DNA of 64,000 nt from Serpentinicella alkaliphila (GCF_018141405.1 NZ_CP058648.1:1441001-1505000), one strand, 5' to 3'; positions 1 through 9,764 are shown, numbered from the stretch's first letter. Translations and numbers: made by a program. Notes: a model not told the origin generated them from the sequence alone.

Positions 1-99
1 ATTTCAAGACATATAAAACAAAAATATTTTTTAGTATATTATAATATACGATACATCAGTCTTATTTACATTTATTTACACGAACTGCATAACTCATGT
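1..99 (-). mobile_element. Terminal 99 bp of an IS4-family insertion sequence
   Basis: This stretch is the exact reverse complement of 49814-49912, the left end of the complete IS copy further along the window. The IS terminus (ACATGAGTTATGCAGTT read on the minus strand) ends at 98 or 99. The element therefore lies to the left of the window with its transposase on the minus strand. Coding sequence for CheA begins directly after the junction, so the element sits inside cheA. A match over 99 of 99 bases points to a recent copy. The window may begin here because repeats often end contigs, but that is inference. Confidence 0.93.
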
Positions 100-151
100 T
101 ATTCATAGTCTAAAAGAAATTGTACAGGATTCATTTCATTTTCCAAATGAT

Positions 152-1576
152 TTGTTTGATAATGAACAGAGCTTACAAGAAATAAGGGAAAGGGGTTTTA
201 CACTTTTTATAAAAGCGGACAAGTCCTATGAGGAAATAAATGAAATACTTTTACAATGTCTATTTTTAAAAAGTTTGGAACTTACTAGTCTAGAGGGTCA
301 TAGGGAATTCGAAGGGGAGAGACACTCTACGGCTATTGTAGAAAAAGTATCAGAAAAATTAAAAGAAGATATAGAGGTAATTGATAAGGAAAGTGTAAGC
401 TCATCACAGAGCATTATAAGTGTAAATGTAATGAAACTTGATAAACTAATGGATTTAGTAGGCGAAATGGTTATTGCCGAGGCAATGGTTACTCAAAACC
501 CTGACTTAAAAGGATTAGAATTAGAAAATTTTCAAAAAGCAGCAAGACAGCTTAGAAAAATAACTAGTGAACTTCAGGATACAGTAATGTCTATTAGAAT
601 GGTTCCAATGACAAATACTTTTCAAAAAATGCATAGGATTGTACGGGATATGAGCAAGAAGCTAGGTAAGGAAGTTAAGTTAGAAATAATCGGAGAAGAG
701 ACGGAAGTGGATAAGAATATTATTGACAATATATCGGACCCTATTATGCACTTAGTAAGAAATGCAATAGATCACGGCATTGAATTAGCTGAAGAAAGAG
801 AATCATTAGGAAAACTTAAAAAAGGAACTGTAACTTTAGAGGCTAAAAACGTTGGAAGTGATGTGTTAATCATCATTAAAGATGATGGCCGAGGATTAGA
901 TAAAGCTAGGATTCTTAAAAAGGCAAAAGATAACGGGATACTAACTAAGCCAGAAGCTGAAATGACTGATAAAGAAATATATAACCTTATATTCATTCCA
1001 GGATTTTCTACAAAGGAGGATGTAACTGAATTTTCTGGCAGAGGTGTGGGAATGGATGTAGTTATAAAGAATATAGAGGCAATAGGTGGATCCGCTTCAA
1101 TTGAAAGTTTCGTAGGATCGGGATCGGTAATAACACTTAAAATTCCTTTAACTCTAGCCATTATAGAAGGAATGAACATACAAGTAGGGGCTTCTAGATA
1201 TACTCTTCCAACAACTGTTATAAAGCAATCCTTTAGGCCTTTAGAAAAAGAGATTATAAAGGATCCACATGGGAATGAAATGATTATGGTAAGGGGCCAT
1301 TGCTATCCGATTTTAAGACTTCATAAACATTTTAGAATAAAGTCAAAATATGCTCATTTATCCGAAGGTATTTTAATTATGATTGAACAAGAGGACCAAA
1401 ACATGTGTATTTTTGCTGATGAATTAATTGGTCATCAACAAGTTGTTGTTAAATCACTCCCTAATTATATAAAGAATACAAATAACGTAGCAGCTCTAAC
1501 AGGATGTACCTTACTAGGGGATGGGAGTATAAGTTTAATTTTAGATATTGGAGAGTTGTTCCAACTAGCTAGATAG
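152..1576 (+). CDS. cheA: Chemotaxis histidine kinase CheA, 5' end cut off by IS insertion
   Basis: CheA autophosphorylates from ATP in receptor-CheW complexes and passes the phosphate to CheB and CheY-type regulators. The remaining 474 codons hold the tail of the P2 regulator-binding domain (about 1-45), the P3 dimerisation helices (about 85-150), the P4 ATPase (about 150-335; N box HLVRNAIDHG, G1 DDGRGLD, G2 GRGVGMD) and the CheW-like P5 domain (335-474). The same frame stays open upstream with P2-like sequence to the IS junction at about 99, so TTG at 152 is only the first possible start and is not the native one; no good ribosome site precedes it. The P1 domain with the phosphorylated histidine is missing, so this fragment alone cannot work as a normal kinase. 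cheW follows after 35 bp. Confidence 0.9.
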   Translation: MFDNEQSLQEIRERGFTLFIKADKSYEEINEILLQCLFLKSLELTSLEGHREFEGERHSTAIVEKVSEKLKEDIEVIDKESVSSSQSIISVNVMKLDKLMDLVGEMVIAEAMVTQNPDLKGLELENFQKAARQLRKITSELQDTVMSIRMVPMTNTFQKMHRIVRDMSKKLGKEVKLEIIGEETEVDKNIIDNISDPIMHLVRNAIDHGIELAEERESLGKLKKGTVTLEAKNVGSDVLIIIKDDGRGLDKARILKKAKDNGILTKPEAEMTDKEIYNLIFIPGFSTKEDVTEFSGRGVGMDVVIKNIEAIGGSASIESFVGSGSVITLKIPLTLAIIEGMNIQVGASRYTLPTTVIKQSFRPLEKEIIKDPHGNEMIMVRGHCYPILRLHKHFRIKSKYAHLSEGILIMIEQEDQNMCIFADELIGHQQVVVKSLPNYIKNTNNVAALTGCTLLGDGSISLILDIGELFQLAR

Positions 1577-1611
1577 TTATTAATCATACTACTGAAAGGA
1601 GAGGCGTAATT

Positions 1612-2112
1612 ATGGCTACATATTCAGTCCAGAATATTATGGTCGAAGAAGAGGAAGATACACAGAAAAATAAGTTTCTGACTTTCTCATTAGGTGAAGA
1701 ACTTTACGGTATTGAAATTAAGTATGTGACAGAGATTATTGGGATTCATGTTATTACACAGATTCCTGAGATGCCAGAATACATAAGAGGCATTATAAAT
1801 CTGAGGGGTAAAATAATTCCAGTCATGGATGTGAGACTTAGGTTTAATAAGGAGTTCAGAGAATATAACGATAGAACCTGTGTAATTGTGATAGATATAA
1901 AAGAAGTGTCCATTGGACTTATAGTTGATAGCGTATGTGAGGTGTTGACTATACAAGAGACTGATATAGTTCCCCCCCCAGATATAAAAAAAGGAAGTAA
2001 TAGATATATAAAAGGTATAGGCAAAACAGGAAGTGATGTTAAATTAATATTAGACTGTGAGAGATTACTTAACGACCATGAGACTGAAAGTATTGTAAAT
2101 ATACAATCATAA
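1612..2112 (+). CDS. cheW: Chemotaxis coupling protein CheW
   Basis: CheW bridges chemoreceptor tips to the P5 domain of CheA. The 166-residue protein has a short acidic N-terminal tail (about 1-22) and then one CheW fold (about 23-160) with the characteristic IRGIINLRGKIIPVMD stretch near residue 60. A GAAAGGAGAGG ribosome site precedes the ATG. It lies between cheA and a chemoreceptor gene, 13 bp before the latter, in one operon. Because the cheA upstream is broken, its transcription may now depend on sequences within or after the IS. Length and motifs are normal. Confidence 0.95.
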   Translation: MATYSVQNIMVEEEEDTQKNKFLTFSLGEELYGIEIKYVTEIIGIHVITQIPEMPEYIRGIINLRGKIIPVMDVRLRFNKEFREYNDRTCVIVIDIKEVSIGLIVDSVCEVLTIQETDIVPPPDIKKGSNRYIKGIGKTGSDVKLILDCERLLNDHETESIVNIQS

Positions 2113-2125
2113 GGGGGAGAACTAA

Positions 2126-3841
2126 ATGAAATGGTTTAAAAATGCTGAAATTAAAAAGAAATTAATAATAAGCTTCGTGTTAATAGCTCTATTAGCCGGA
2201 GTTATTGGAACTATGGGTATATATAATATGAATAAACTAAATGGTAGAACAAAAGAATTGTACTATGACAGGTTAATTCCTGTTGTAGATTTATCACAAG
2301 TACAAAAAAACCTATATATAATGCGTTCAAACTTTTTATTGTTAATACACGAAAGAAATGAGTCTCAAAACCCGCAATTAATCTCAGAAATAAATAAACT
2401 ACACAATGAAAATACGGAATTACTCATGAAATATGGACAGACTAAATTAAATGAAAATGAAGAGAACTATTTACAACATGTAAATGATGAGATTACAGTT
2501 TATGCAAGACATAAGGATGACATTATTGGGTTAATACAGACAGGAAACTATAATGATGCTCTTAAGCTATACACAGAGTTTGTAAGGATAAGGATTCAGT
2601 TAGATGGGGATTTATCAAATTTAGTAAATGAAAATATAGAAGAGGCTAGAATAATATATAATAGAAATATATCTGATTTTAAGACTCAGCTTACTATAAT
2701 GATTGTAATTGTTATTATAGGAATGTCACTTGCTGTAGGTCTAGGCCTACTTATTTCAAGCTTAATTAGTAAGCCAATAGGAGAACTAGTACAAGTTTCA
2801 AATAAAATTGCCGACGGGGATCTAGATGTGAATATTGATATCGAGACAAAGGATGAAATAGGAGTTTTAGCACAAGCCTTTAGAAGGATGACAGAAAAAA
2901 TTAATGATGTTATGTCTAACATAAACTCAGCTGCTGAGCAGGTGGCTGCTGGTTCTAAACAAGTATCTGATTCGAGTATGGGCTTATCCCAAGGGGCAAC
3001 GGAGCAAGCTAGCTCCATAGAAGAATTGACAGCATCCTTAGAAGAAATCTCTGCCCAAACTAGACTTAATGCTGAAAGTGCTACTGAAGCTAATAATTTA
3101 GCGGAATTGGCTAAATCCAATGCAGTTTTAGGTAACAGTCAAATGAAAGAAATGCTTGGTGCTATGGAAGGAATAAATGATTCTTCTAGCAGTATATCAA
3201 AAATTATTAAAGTTATTGATGAGATTGCGTTCCAAACTAATATATTAGCCTTAAATGCTGCTGTTGAGGCTGCCAGAGCCGGCCAACATGGCAAAGGCTT
3301 TGCAGTCGTTGCAGAGGAAGTTCGTAATTTAGCCGCAAGGTCTGCTAATGCTGCTAAAGAAACTACAACTATGATAGAGGGATCCATAAAAAAAGTTGAA
3401 GAGGGAACAAGGATTGCAAATGATACAGCAATTGCATTAAATACAATTGTAGATGGAGTTGCAAAAGTTGCAAATTTAGTTAGTGATATTGCAATAGCAT
3501 CAAATGAACAGGCTGCTGCAATTACACAAATAAATCAAGGTATTATGCAAGTATCAGAGGTTGTCCAAACAAACTCTGCAACATCAGAGGAAAGTGCAGC
3601 AGCTAGTGAAGAATTAGCAAGTCAGGCAGAATTGTTAAATAATCAAGTTGCAAGATTTAAACTAAAGAGAAGTTATCAAACTGGAAATTACAAAGGATTA
3701 GAGGAACTAAATCCAGAGGTATTAAGAGTACTTGAGAATATGAATAATAAAAATAAGTATAGTAGTGAATTATTAAATCAAAGTGTTAATAAAAAAACTA
3801 AAAATATTGTATTAAGTGATAAAGAATTTGGAAAATATTAG
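2126..3841 (+). CDS. Methyl-accepting chemotaxis protein with 4HB-type sensor domain
   Basis: Membrane chemoreceptor of 571 residues. It has an N-terminal membrane helix (about 12-32), an extracytoplasmic mostly helical region of the four-helix-bundle type (about 35-185), a second membrane helix (about 190-212), a HAMP linker (about 213-265) and a long cytoplasmic coiled-coil signalling domain. The CheA/CheW-binding hairpin tip ([20 protein letters not shown]) lies near residues 370-390. Ribosome site AAGGGGGAG precedes ATG. It sits inside the che operon and is probably the cognate receptor of this array. The ligand cannot be told from sequence. The C-terminus after about 520 is low-complexity Asn/Lys-rich and has no clear CheR-docking pentapeptide. 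Confidence 0.95.
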   Translation: MKWFKNAEIKKKLIISFVLIALLAGVIGTMGIYNMNKLNGRTKELYYDRLIPVVDLSQVQKNLYIMRSNFLLLIHERNESQNPQLISEINKLHNENTELLMKYGQTKLNENEENYLQHVNDEITVYARHKDDIIGLIQTGNYNDALKLYTEFVRIRIQLDGDLSNLVNENIEEARIIYNRNISDFKTQLTIMIVIVIIGMSLAVGLGLLISSLISKPIGELVQVSNKIADGDLDVNIDIETKDEIGVLAQAFRRMTEKINDVMSNINSAAEQVAAGSKQVSDSSMGLSQGATEQASSIEELTASLEEISAQTRLNAESATEANNLAELAKSNAVLGNSQMKEMLGAMEGINDSSSSISKIIKVIDEIAFQTNILALNAAVEAARAGQHGKGFAVVAEEVRNLAARSANAAKETTTMIEGSIKKVEEGTRIANDTAIALNTIVDGVAKVANLVSDIAIASNEQAAAITQINQGIMQVSEVVQTNSATSEESAAASEELASQAELLNNQVARFKLKRSYQTGNYKGLEELNPEVLRVLENMNNKNKYSSELLNQSVNKKTKNIVLSDKEFGKY

Positions 3842-3849
3842 TATGAATT

Positions 3850-3875
3850 GGGAGGGGGTTTGGCTCCCTCCTTTT
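3850..3875 (+). terminator. Intra-operon hairpin between the MCP gene and cheR
   Basis: GGAGGG (3851-3856) pairs with CCCTCC (3866-3871), followed by four T. The short T-run and the operon position suggest a partial terminator or processing site that tunes receptor versus cheR levels. Confidence 0.5.
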
Positions 3876-3889
3876 AAAGGTGGATTATT

Positions 3890-4705
3890 ATGCTAGGGAT
3901 TACGGACAAAGAATTTATGCAGTTATCTGATTACATAAAGATGAATTTCGGCATTCATTTAAAAAAAGAAAAGCAGACTTTAGTAACTGGTAGATTATAT
4001 AATGTTCTTCAACAACAAGGATTTAATAGTTTTACAGATTATTACAAATATGTTATAGCTGATAAAAGTGGTGAGGCGGTGGTTACTCTTATTGATAAAA
4101 TTACTACAAATCATACGTTTTTCATGAGGGAAGTTGACCATTTCTATTATTTCCGGGATACGGTGCTACTTTATTTAGCGAATAGCGTTAAAGAAAAGGA
4201 TTTAAGAATATGGAGTGCAGCCTGCAGTTCCGGGGAAGAAGCATATACTCTAGCAATGATAATAGATGAGTTTTTTGGAGTAGAGAAACATATGTGGGAT
4301 ACTAAAGTACTAGCTACTGATATATCAAATAATATTTTAAATACTGCAAAAAAAGGTGTATATAGTAGAGAGAGGATTTCACCTTTGCCCTCTAGTTGGA
4401 AAAAAAAGTATTTAAAAGAATATGAAAACGATAATTATGTTTTTATAGATAAAATAAAAAATGAAGTTTTATTTAGAAAACTTAATCTAATGGATAGAAG
4501 TTTTCCATTTAAAAAGAAATTTCACGTAATTTTCTGTAGAAATGTTATGATATACTTTGATAATGAAACTAAGAATGAATTGATTAATAAATTCTATAAC
4601 TTATTGGAACCGGGAGGCTTTTTATTTATAGGACACTCGGAATCGATTAATAGGGATAGTCCAAAATTTACATACGTAAGACCTTCTATATACAGGAAAT
4701 TATAA
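3890..4705 (+). CDS. cheR: Chemoreceptor methyltransferase CheR
   Basis: CheR methylates glutamates on the receptor signalling domain using S-adenosylmethionine, giving adaptation together with CheB. The 271-residue protein has the helical N-terminal CheR domain (about 1-75) and a Rossmann methyltransferase domain (about 85-271). The SAM-binding acidic motif WSAACSSGEEAYTLAM lies near 107-122, and FCRNVMIYF near 218 is the conserved catalytic-domain motif. Ribosome site AAAGGTGG precedes ATG. It follows the MCP by 48 bp and precedes cheB by 27 bp, so both adaptation enzymes are co-encoded. Confidence 0.95.
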   Translation: MLGITDKEFMQLSDYIKMNFGIHLKKEKQTLVTGRLYNVLQQQGFNSFTDYYKYVIADKSGEAVVTLIDKITTNHTFFMREVDHFYYFRDTVLLYLANSVKEKDLRIWSAACSSGEEAYTLAMIIDEFFGVEKHMWDTKVLATDISNNILNTAKKGVYSRERISPLPSSWKKKYLKEYENDNYVFIDKIKNEVLFRKLNLMDRSFPFKKKFHVIFCRNVMIYFDNETKNELINKFYNLLEPGGFLFIGHSESINRDSPKFTYVRPSIYRKL

Positions 4706-4732
4706 GTTCGTAGAAGAGGTGGTAGCAATGGG

Positions 4733-5755
4733 GTGAATAGTAAGATTAAAGTTTTAGTTGTAGACGACTCCTTAGTTTTTAGGGAAGTGCTGGCAAGGGG
4801 TATTTCTTCAGACCCGAATATAGTGGTAGTTGCTAAGGCAGAAGATGCCTTCGATGCTAGGGATAAAATATTAAAATATGAACCAGATGTTATGACTTGT
4901 GATGTTGAAATGCCAAAACTAAACGGAATTGAATTTATACGTAGATTGTTACCACAATATCCATTGCCTGTTATAGTTGTAAGTAGTGTAAGCTATGCAG
5001 TTTTTGATGCTATGAATGTAGGGGCAGTAGATTTTGTAACTAAGCCAAATATTAATTGTTCTAGAGGAATTGAAGAGTTTATTTATGAGTTGATTCAAAA
5101 GGTAAAAATCGTATCTAGAGCTAATATAAATCCAAATGCAGAAGTGAATAAATTTAACTTCATCAGTGGAGATAGTGTGGATACAACAAAAATTATAGCT
5201 ATAGGGGCATCAACTGGGGGGACAGATGCAATCTACAATATACTAAAGTCCATGCCTCCTACTACTCCGGGTATTGTAGTAGTACAGCATATACCTCCAA
5301 TATTTTCAAAGATGTTTGCTGAGAGGCTTAAAAATAAGACTAAATTAATGGTCAAAGAGGCTGAGAATGGAGACTATATTGAACCTGGAAAAGTGTTAAT
5401 TGCCCCAGGTGATAGACATATGAAAGTAAAAAAACAAGGTGATAGGTATAAAGTAGAGGTATTTAGTGGAGAAAAGATAAATGGACATTGTCCTGCAGTT
5501 GATGTTTTATTCGAATCAGTTGGAAAAGAGGTCGGAAGTAATGCTATTGGAATTATATTAACAGGTATGGGTTATGATGGAGCTAGAGGACTACTATCTA
5601 TGAGAAGAAAAGGGGCTAGAACTATTGGTCAAGATCAACAGTCTTCTGTAGTCTATGGTATGCCAAAAGTAGCTAATGATATCGGAGCAGTTGAGAAGCA
5701 AGTCTCTCTTCATGATATTCCTAAGATACTTTATTCAATGATAAATAAAATATAG
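4733..5755 (+). CDS. cheB: Chemoreceptor methylesterase/deamidase CheB
   Basis: CheB removes receptor methyl groups when phosphorylated by CheA. The 340-residue protein has an N-terminal receiver domain (about 4-120; phosphoacceptor Asp in TCDVEMPKLNG; KP at the end of the fold) and a C-terminal methylesterase domain (about 150-338). The catalytic Ser is in AIGASTGGTDA, the His in VVQHIPP and the Asp in TGMGYDGARG. The start is GTG at 4733, about ten bases after AGAGGTGG; the nearby ATG at 4727 runs into a stop at once. With the P1 domain of CheA lost upstream, its phosphate source is uncertain unless another CheA exists. Confidence 0.94.
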   Translation: MNSKIKVLVVDDSLVFREVLARGISSDPNIVVVAKAEDAFDARDKILKYEPDVMTCDVEMPKLNGIEFIRRLLPQYPLPVIVVSSVSYAVFDAMNVGAVDFVTKPNINCSRGIEEFIYELIQKVKIVSRANINPNAEVNKFNFISGDSVDTTKIIAIGASTGGTDAIYNILKSMPPTTPGIVVVQHIPPIFSKMFAERLKNKTKLMVKEAENGDYIEPGKVLIAPGDRHMKVKKQGDRYKVEVFSGEKINGHCPAVDVLFESVGKEVGSNAIGIILTGMGYDGARGLLSMRRKGARTIGQDQQSSVVYGMPKVANDIGAVEKQVSLHDIPKILYSMINKI

Positions 5756-5795
5756 CTTAGTTAAAATCCTTTAATATAAGTTGAGGTGAATTAGC

Positions 5796-8700
5796 ATGAT
5801 GGATATAAATCGTGTAGTATTAGATTCCATAGGCGATGGTGTAATAACAACAGATATAAGTGGTAAAATCGAATATATGAATAAAGCAGCTGAAGATATA
5901 ACTGGATGGACTCAACTAGAAGCTCTAGATAAACATTTTGAGCATGTTTTTAATTTAATTAATATGATTTCCAATGAATATATTGAAGGACCTATAAATG
6001 TGGTACTTCAAAGTGGAAAATCTACTGGACTTCGAAACAACACTGGAATAATATCAAAATATGGTAGTAAAAAATATGTATCCGCTAATTGTACCCCAAT
6101 TAATCAGGACGGAATAATTAAAGGTGTTGTAGTAATTTTTAGGGATATAACAAAATTAAAAAATATTGAAGAGAATTTGCTAGTGGAGAGAAATAATCTA
6201 AAAGCAGCATTTGAATATTCACCTATAGGAATGCTAATTATAGATGAAGATTTAATAATTAAGCAAGTAAATACTGCATTTTTAAATTTCTTGAAAGAAA
6301 ATAAATCAGAGATAGTTGGTAGAAGGCTTGGTGAAGGTATAAGATGCCATAGAACATTTTCTACTCCATGTGGAGAAGGCGAAAAATGCAAACTTTGCGA
6401 TATACGGAATGCAATAAATGATGTTATTAGTACTTCTATCCCTAAAAATAGTTTAATAATTAACCACAATATATGTATAGATGGAAGACGGGTAAGCCCA
6501 TGGCTAGAAATTAGCTTTATACCGATAACAATATCTGGTGAGAATCACTTCATGGTATCGATGAATGATATTACGGAACAAAGAAACTATGAAGAAAGCC
6601 TTATAAGGGCACAAAAATCCTGGATAAAAATGATGGATGATTTTCCAATACCAATCTGGCGTTCAGATAAAAGTATGAAGGGTGATTATTATAATAAACT
6701 ATACTCAGAGTATTTCTGTAAAAATATAGAAGATATTAGAGACTATGGTTGGCTAAATCAAATTCATCCTTTAGATAGGCATAGATGTGAGCAGACGTTT
6801 AAAGAAAGCTTTGATAAGCTTAGTGTTTTTCAGCTAGAGCATAAATTCAAGGGATATGATGGTGAATATCGCTGGGGATTAAGTATAGGTGCACCCTACT
6901 ATGATATTGAAGGTAATTTTGCTGGTTATTTAGGAACTGTAATTGATGTAACTGAAAGAAAAAGGACAGAAGAAGAATTAAAAAGATATCATTTGCTCGC
7001 TGAAAAAGCTAGAGATATTATTCTGTTTTTAGATTTTAATGGTAATATAGTGGATGTAAATGATGCAGCGGTAGAGTCCTATGCTTATTCGAAGGAAGAG
7101 TTACTATCAATGAATATATATAATCTTAGAGATACAGATACAGTGTATTCTAAAGAACAATTTAGTGGCGCTATAGATAAGGGAATTAGTTACGAGAACA
7201 TGCATCGAAGGAAGGATGGTAGTAAATTCCCTGTAGAAGTAAGCTCTATAAGTACCTATTTAGACGGGGAACTGATAGTTTTAAGTATAATAAGGGATAT
7301 ATCAGAACGAGTGATTATAAATAGAGCTTTAAAGCAGAGTGAAGAGAAATTTAGAACTTTATTTGATAAAACCTTTGATTCAGTTTATCTATTAGAGGTA
7401 GTTGAAGACGAAGATATATTAGCTAGGGTAATAGAGGCGAATAGTAAAGCTACTCAAAGTTTGGGGTATAGTCGAGAGGAATTCATTGGAACATCTATAT
7501 TTAAAATTAATAGTTTAAAAAGTAACACAAATAAAGACTCCATTCTAAAAGAACTCATTGAAAAAAAGACATTGTTATATGAAGCCACCCATATTTCAAA
7601 ATACGGTAAAGAGATTCCTGTTGAAATAAACTCCCACTATTTTGAAAATAACAACAAGAAATATATTTTATCTGTTGCAAGAGATATATCTGAACGCAAA
7701 AAATCCGAAGAAAATCTGAAGAAAGCAAAGGAAGAAGCTGAAGCAGCGAACCAAGCTAAAGGTCAGTTTTTAGCAAATATGAGTCATGAAATTAGGACTC
7801 CTATTAATGGTATGGTAGGCATGATTGATTTAACTCTGCTTACGGACTTAAATATTGAGCAGAGAGAAAATCTAACAATAGCTAAAAGTTGTGCTGCATC
7901 ACTACTTAACGTAATAAATGATGTATTAGATTTTTCTAAAATTGAAGCGGGCAAATTAAATATTGTAAATTTGGATTTTAATTTGAAAAATCTTATTAAT
8001 GATATTATAAAGGCACATTCTGTTCATGTTGAACAAAAAGGATTAACCTTAAATTATACACTATCAAGTGATGTTCCAACCTATATAGTAGGAGATAAAA
8101 ATAGGCTTCAGCAAATATTAAATAACCTATTGAGTAATAGTATTAAATTTACCAATAGGGGAGAAGTTAATCTATCTATAAAAAAAGCTAAATCGAACGT
8201 TGACCAACTAGAACTATTATTTGAAGTGTCGGATAGTGGGATTGGAATTAAAAAGGAAACCAGGGATAAGCTTTTTAAAAGTTTCAGTCAAGTGGATAGT
8301 TCTTTTACTAGAAAATATGCAGGTGCAGGCTTAGGGTTAGTAATAACAAAACAACTGATAGAGATGATGGGAGGAAGTATCTGGGTAGAAAGTGAACCCG
8401 GAGTAGGTAGTTCATTTTACTTTACAATAAAATATGAAATTGCTAGCAGATCACAGCTAACATCAATTAATACCCCTTCTGAAATTAACAAATTATCAGA
8501 GAAGAAGTCCATTCTACTAGTTGAAGATGATAATGTTAATCAAATAGTTCTAAATAGAATGCTAAAAGAAAAAGGACATAGTGTGCATTTAGCAAATAAT
8601 GGTTTGGAAGCAATAGAGCTGTACAAACAAAAAGAATTTGATGGTATACTTATGGATATACAGATGCCTGAAATGGATGGTATAGAAGCAACAAGACGAA

Positions 8701-9212
8701 TAAGAAAAATAGAGAGTATTTTGGGTAGATCCACTCCGATAATTGCATTGACTGCTTTTGCACTACGTGGGGATAAAGAACAATTTTTATCAATGGGAAT
8801 GGACGGATATATTTCAAAACCTGTACAAATGGATGAGCTTTTCAGAACTATTGAGAAGGTATTTGATAAAGGAAATAATAAATTACCTAAAGGTATAAGA
8901 ATTAGTGAAGATGGTGAGATTGAATTTATTAAATCATATGAAATTAAGCCAATGGAATCAAAAGTTATTGCTAAAATTGAGGAGTATATTTCTAAACTTT
9001 CTGATGAGACAGTTCATAATGATTTTCCTCAAATCGAGGGCATAGCCCATGAAATTAAAAATATGGCTAATGAAATTGATGCAGACAATATAAAAACCTT
9101 AGCGTTTAAATTAGAGCTTGCGATAAGAAGGGATAATTTAACTGATGCACTTGTCTTTATAGAAAAAATACAAACGGAATTTAAAACTTACAAAAATGCT
9201 TTGATCATTTAA
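5796..9212 (+). CDS. Multi-PAS hybrid sensor histidine kinase with receiver and degenerate HPt region
   Basis: Soluble kinase of 1138 residues with no membrane segment. In order it has about five PAS domains (about 5-120, 125-265, 275-395, 400-515, 520-640), a HisKA dimerisation domain with phospho-His in NMSHEIRTP (about 668), a HATPase domain (about 770-890; G boxes DSGIGI and GAGLGL) and a receiver (about 905-1025; Asp in LMDIQMPEMDG). The C-terminal 100 residues contain AHEIKNMANEI, which resembles the phosphotransfer HxLKGxA signature but lacks the usual glycine. It follows cheB by 40 bp and precedes a single-domain regulator by 18 bp. The context suggests an output branch or partner of the chemosensory array. 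The signals sensed by the PAS domains are unknown. Confidence 0.92.
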   Translation: MMDINRVVLDSIGDGVITTDISGKIEYMNKAAEDITGWTQLEALDKHFEHVFNLINMISNEYIEGPINVVLQSGKSTGLRNNTGIISKYGSKKYVSANCTPINQDGIIKGVVVIFRDITKLKNIEENLLVERNNLKAAFEYSPIGMLIIDEDLIIKQVNTAFLNFLKENKSEIVGRRLGEGIRCHRTFSTPCGEGEKCKLCDIRNAINDVISTSIPKNSLIINHNICIDGRRVSPWLEISFIPITISGENHFMVSMNDITEQRNYEESLIRAQKSWIKMMDDFPIPIWRSDKSMKGDYYNKLYSEYFCKNIEDIRDYGWLNQIHPLDRHRCEQTFKESFDKLSVFQLEHKFKGYDGEYRWGLSIGAPYYDIEGNFAGYLGTVIDVTERKRTEEELKRYHLLAEKARDIILFLDFNGNIVDVNDAAVESYAYSKEELLSMNIYNLRDTDTVYSKEQFSGAIDKGISYENMHRRKDGSKFPVEVSSISTYLDGELIVLSIIRDISERVIINRALKQSEEKFRTLFDKTFDSVYLLEVVEDEDILARVIEANSKATQSLGYSREEFIGTSIFKINSLKSNTNKDSILKELIEKKTLLYEATHISKYGKEIPVEINSHYFENNNKKYILSVARDISERKKSEENLKKAKEEAEAANQAKGQFLANMSHEIRTPINGMVGMIDLTLLTDLNIEQRENLTIAKSCAASLLNVINDVLDFSKIEAGKLNIVNLDFNLKNLINDIIKAHSVHVEQKGLTLNYTLSSDVPTYIVGDKNRLQQILNNLLSNSIKFTNRGEVNLSIKKAKSNVDQLELLFEVSDSGIGIKKETRDKLFKSFSQVDSSFTRKYAGAGLGLVITKQLIEMMGGSIWVESEPGVGSSFYFTIKYEIASRSQLTSINTPSEINKLSEKKSILLVEDDNVNQIVLNRMLKEKGHSVHLANNGLEAIELYKQKEFDGILMDIQMPEMDGIEATRRIRKIESILGRSTPIIALTAFALRGDKEQFLSMGMDGYISKPVQMDELFRTIEKVFDKGNNKLPKGIRISEDGEIEFIKSYEIKPMESKVIAKIEEYISKLSDETVHNDFPQIEGIAHEIKNMANEIDADNIKTLAFKLELAIRRDNLTDALVFIEKIQTEFKTYKNALII

Positions 9213-9230
9213 ATGAAGGAGTGATAACTT

Positions 9231-9632
9231 ATGAGGATTTTAATTGCGGAAGACGACATGGTTAGCAGGAAGTTTTTAAATAAATTTCTTTCTCAATATG
9301 GGGAATGTGATTTAGTAGTAGATGGATTAGAAGCCATAGATGCATATATGATGTCCTTAAAGGACGATGAGCCATATGAGTTAGTTTGTTTAGATATTAT
9401 GATGCCAAAAGTTGATGGAGTAAAGGTTTTAAAGGCCATTAAGGATTTAGAAAACCAGAAGGGCGTATCAGTCAATGGAGGGGCGAAAATAATAATGACA
9501 ACTGCATTATCGGAGGCTCAGTTCGTACAAAAGGCCTTTCAATATGGATGTGATGCATACGCTTCAAAACCAATAGATATTGAGAAACTAGAACAAGTGT
9601 TAGATAAGCTAGGTTTTAAGAAAATAAAATAA
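9231..9632 (+). CDS. Single-domain (CheY-like) response regulator
   Basis: A lone receiver domain of 133 residues. The acidic pocket is EDD near 7-9, the phosphoacceptor Asp lies in LDIMMPKVDG near 56, the conserved Thr is in IMTTAL near 93 and Lys is in SKPID near 115. There is no output domain, so it acts by protein contact, as CheY or a phosphorelay intermediate would. It starts 18 bp after the hybrid kinase and ends the operon before a terminator. It may take phosphate from the hybrid kinase or from CheA. It is not clearly a flagellar CheY, and no flagellar genes are near. Confidence 0.9.
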   Translation: MRILIAEDDMVSRKFLNKFLSQYGECDLVVDGLEAIDAYMMSLKDDEPYELVCLDIMMPKVDGVKVLKAIKDLENQKGVSVNGGAKIIMTTALSEAQFVQKAFQYGCDAYASKPIDIEKLEQVLDKLGFKKIK

Positions 9633-9641
9633 CGGTAAAAT

Positions 9642-9672
9642 GGGTATTGATTTTTTTCAATATCCTTTTTTT
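9642..9672 (+). terminator. Terminator of the chemosensory operon
   Basis: Nine-base stem (GGGTATTGA with TCAATATCC, one G-T pair) followed by seven T, right after the response regulator gene. Confidence 0.85.
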
Positions 9673-9764
9673 ATCTAGAATATATTTTTCAAAATCTAAT
9701 GTCCTTTTCAATGTAAGGTGCTAAAATATATATATCAAAGTTAAATCAAGAAAGAGGGATAGGG

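Noticed and set aside
60-110. Hybrid outward promoter from the IS end driving the cheA fragment
   Set aside because: TTTACA at 75-80 has no good -10 box at 16-18 bp; TATTCA is 19 bp away and weak.
772-1179. Open frames on the strand opposite cheA and the first MCP (for example 772-1179 and 2686-3120)
   Set aside because: They lie fully inside well-supported genes, lack ribosome sites and show no protein-like pattern of their own.
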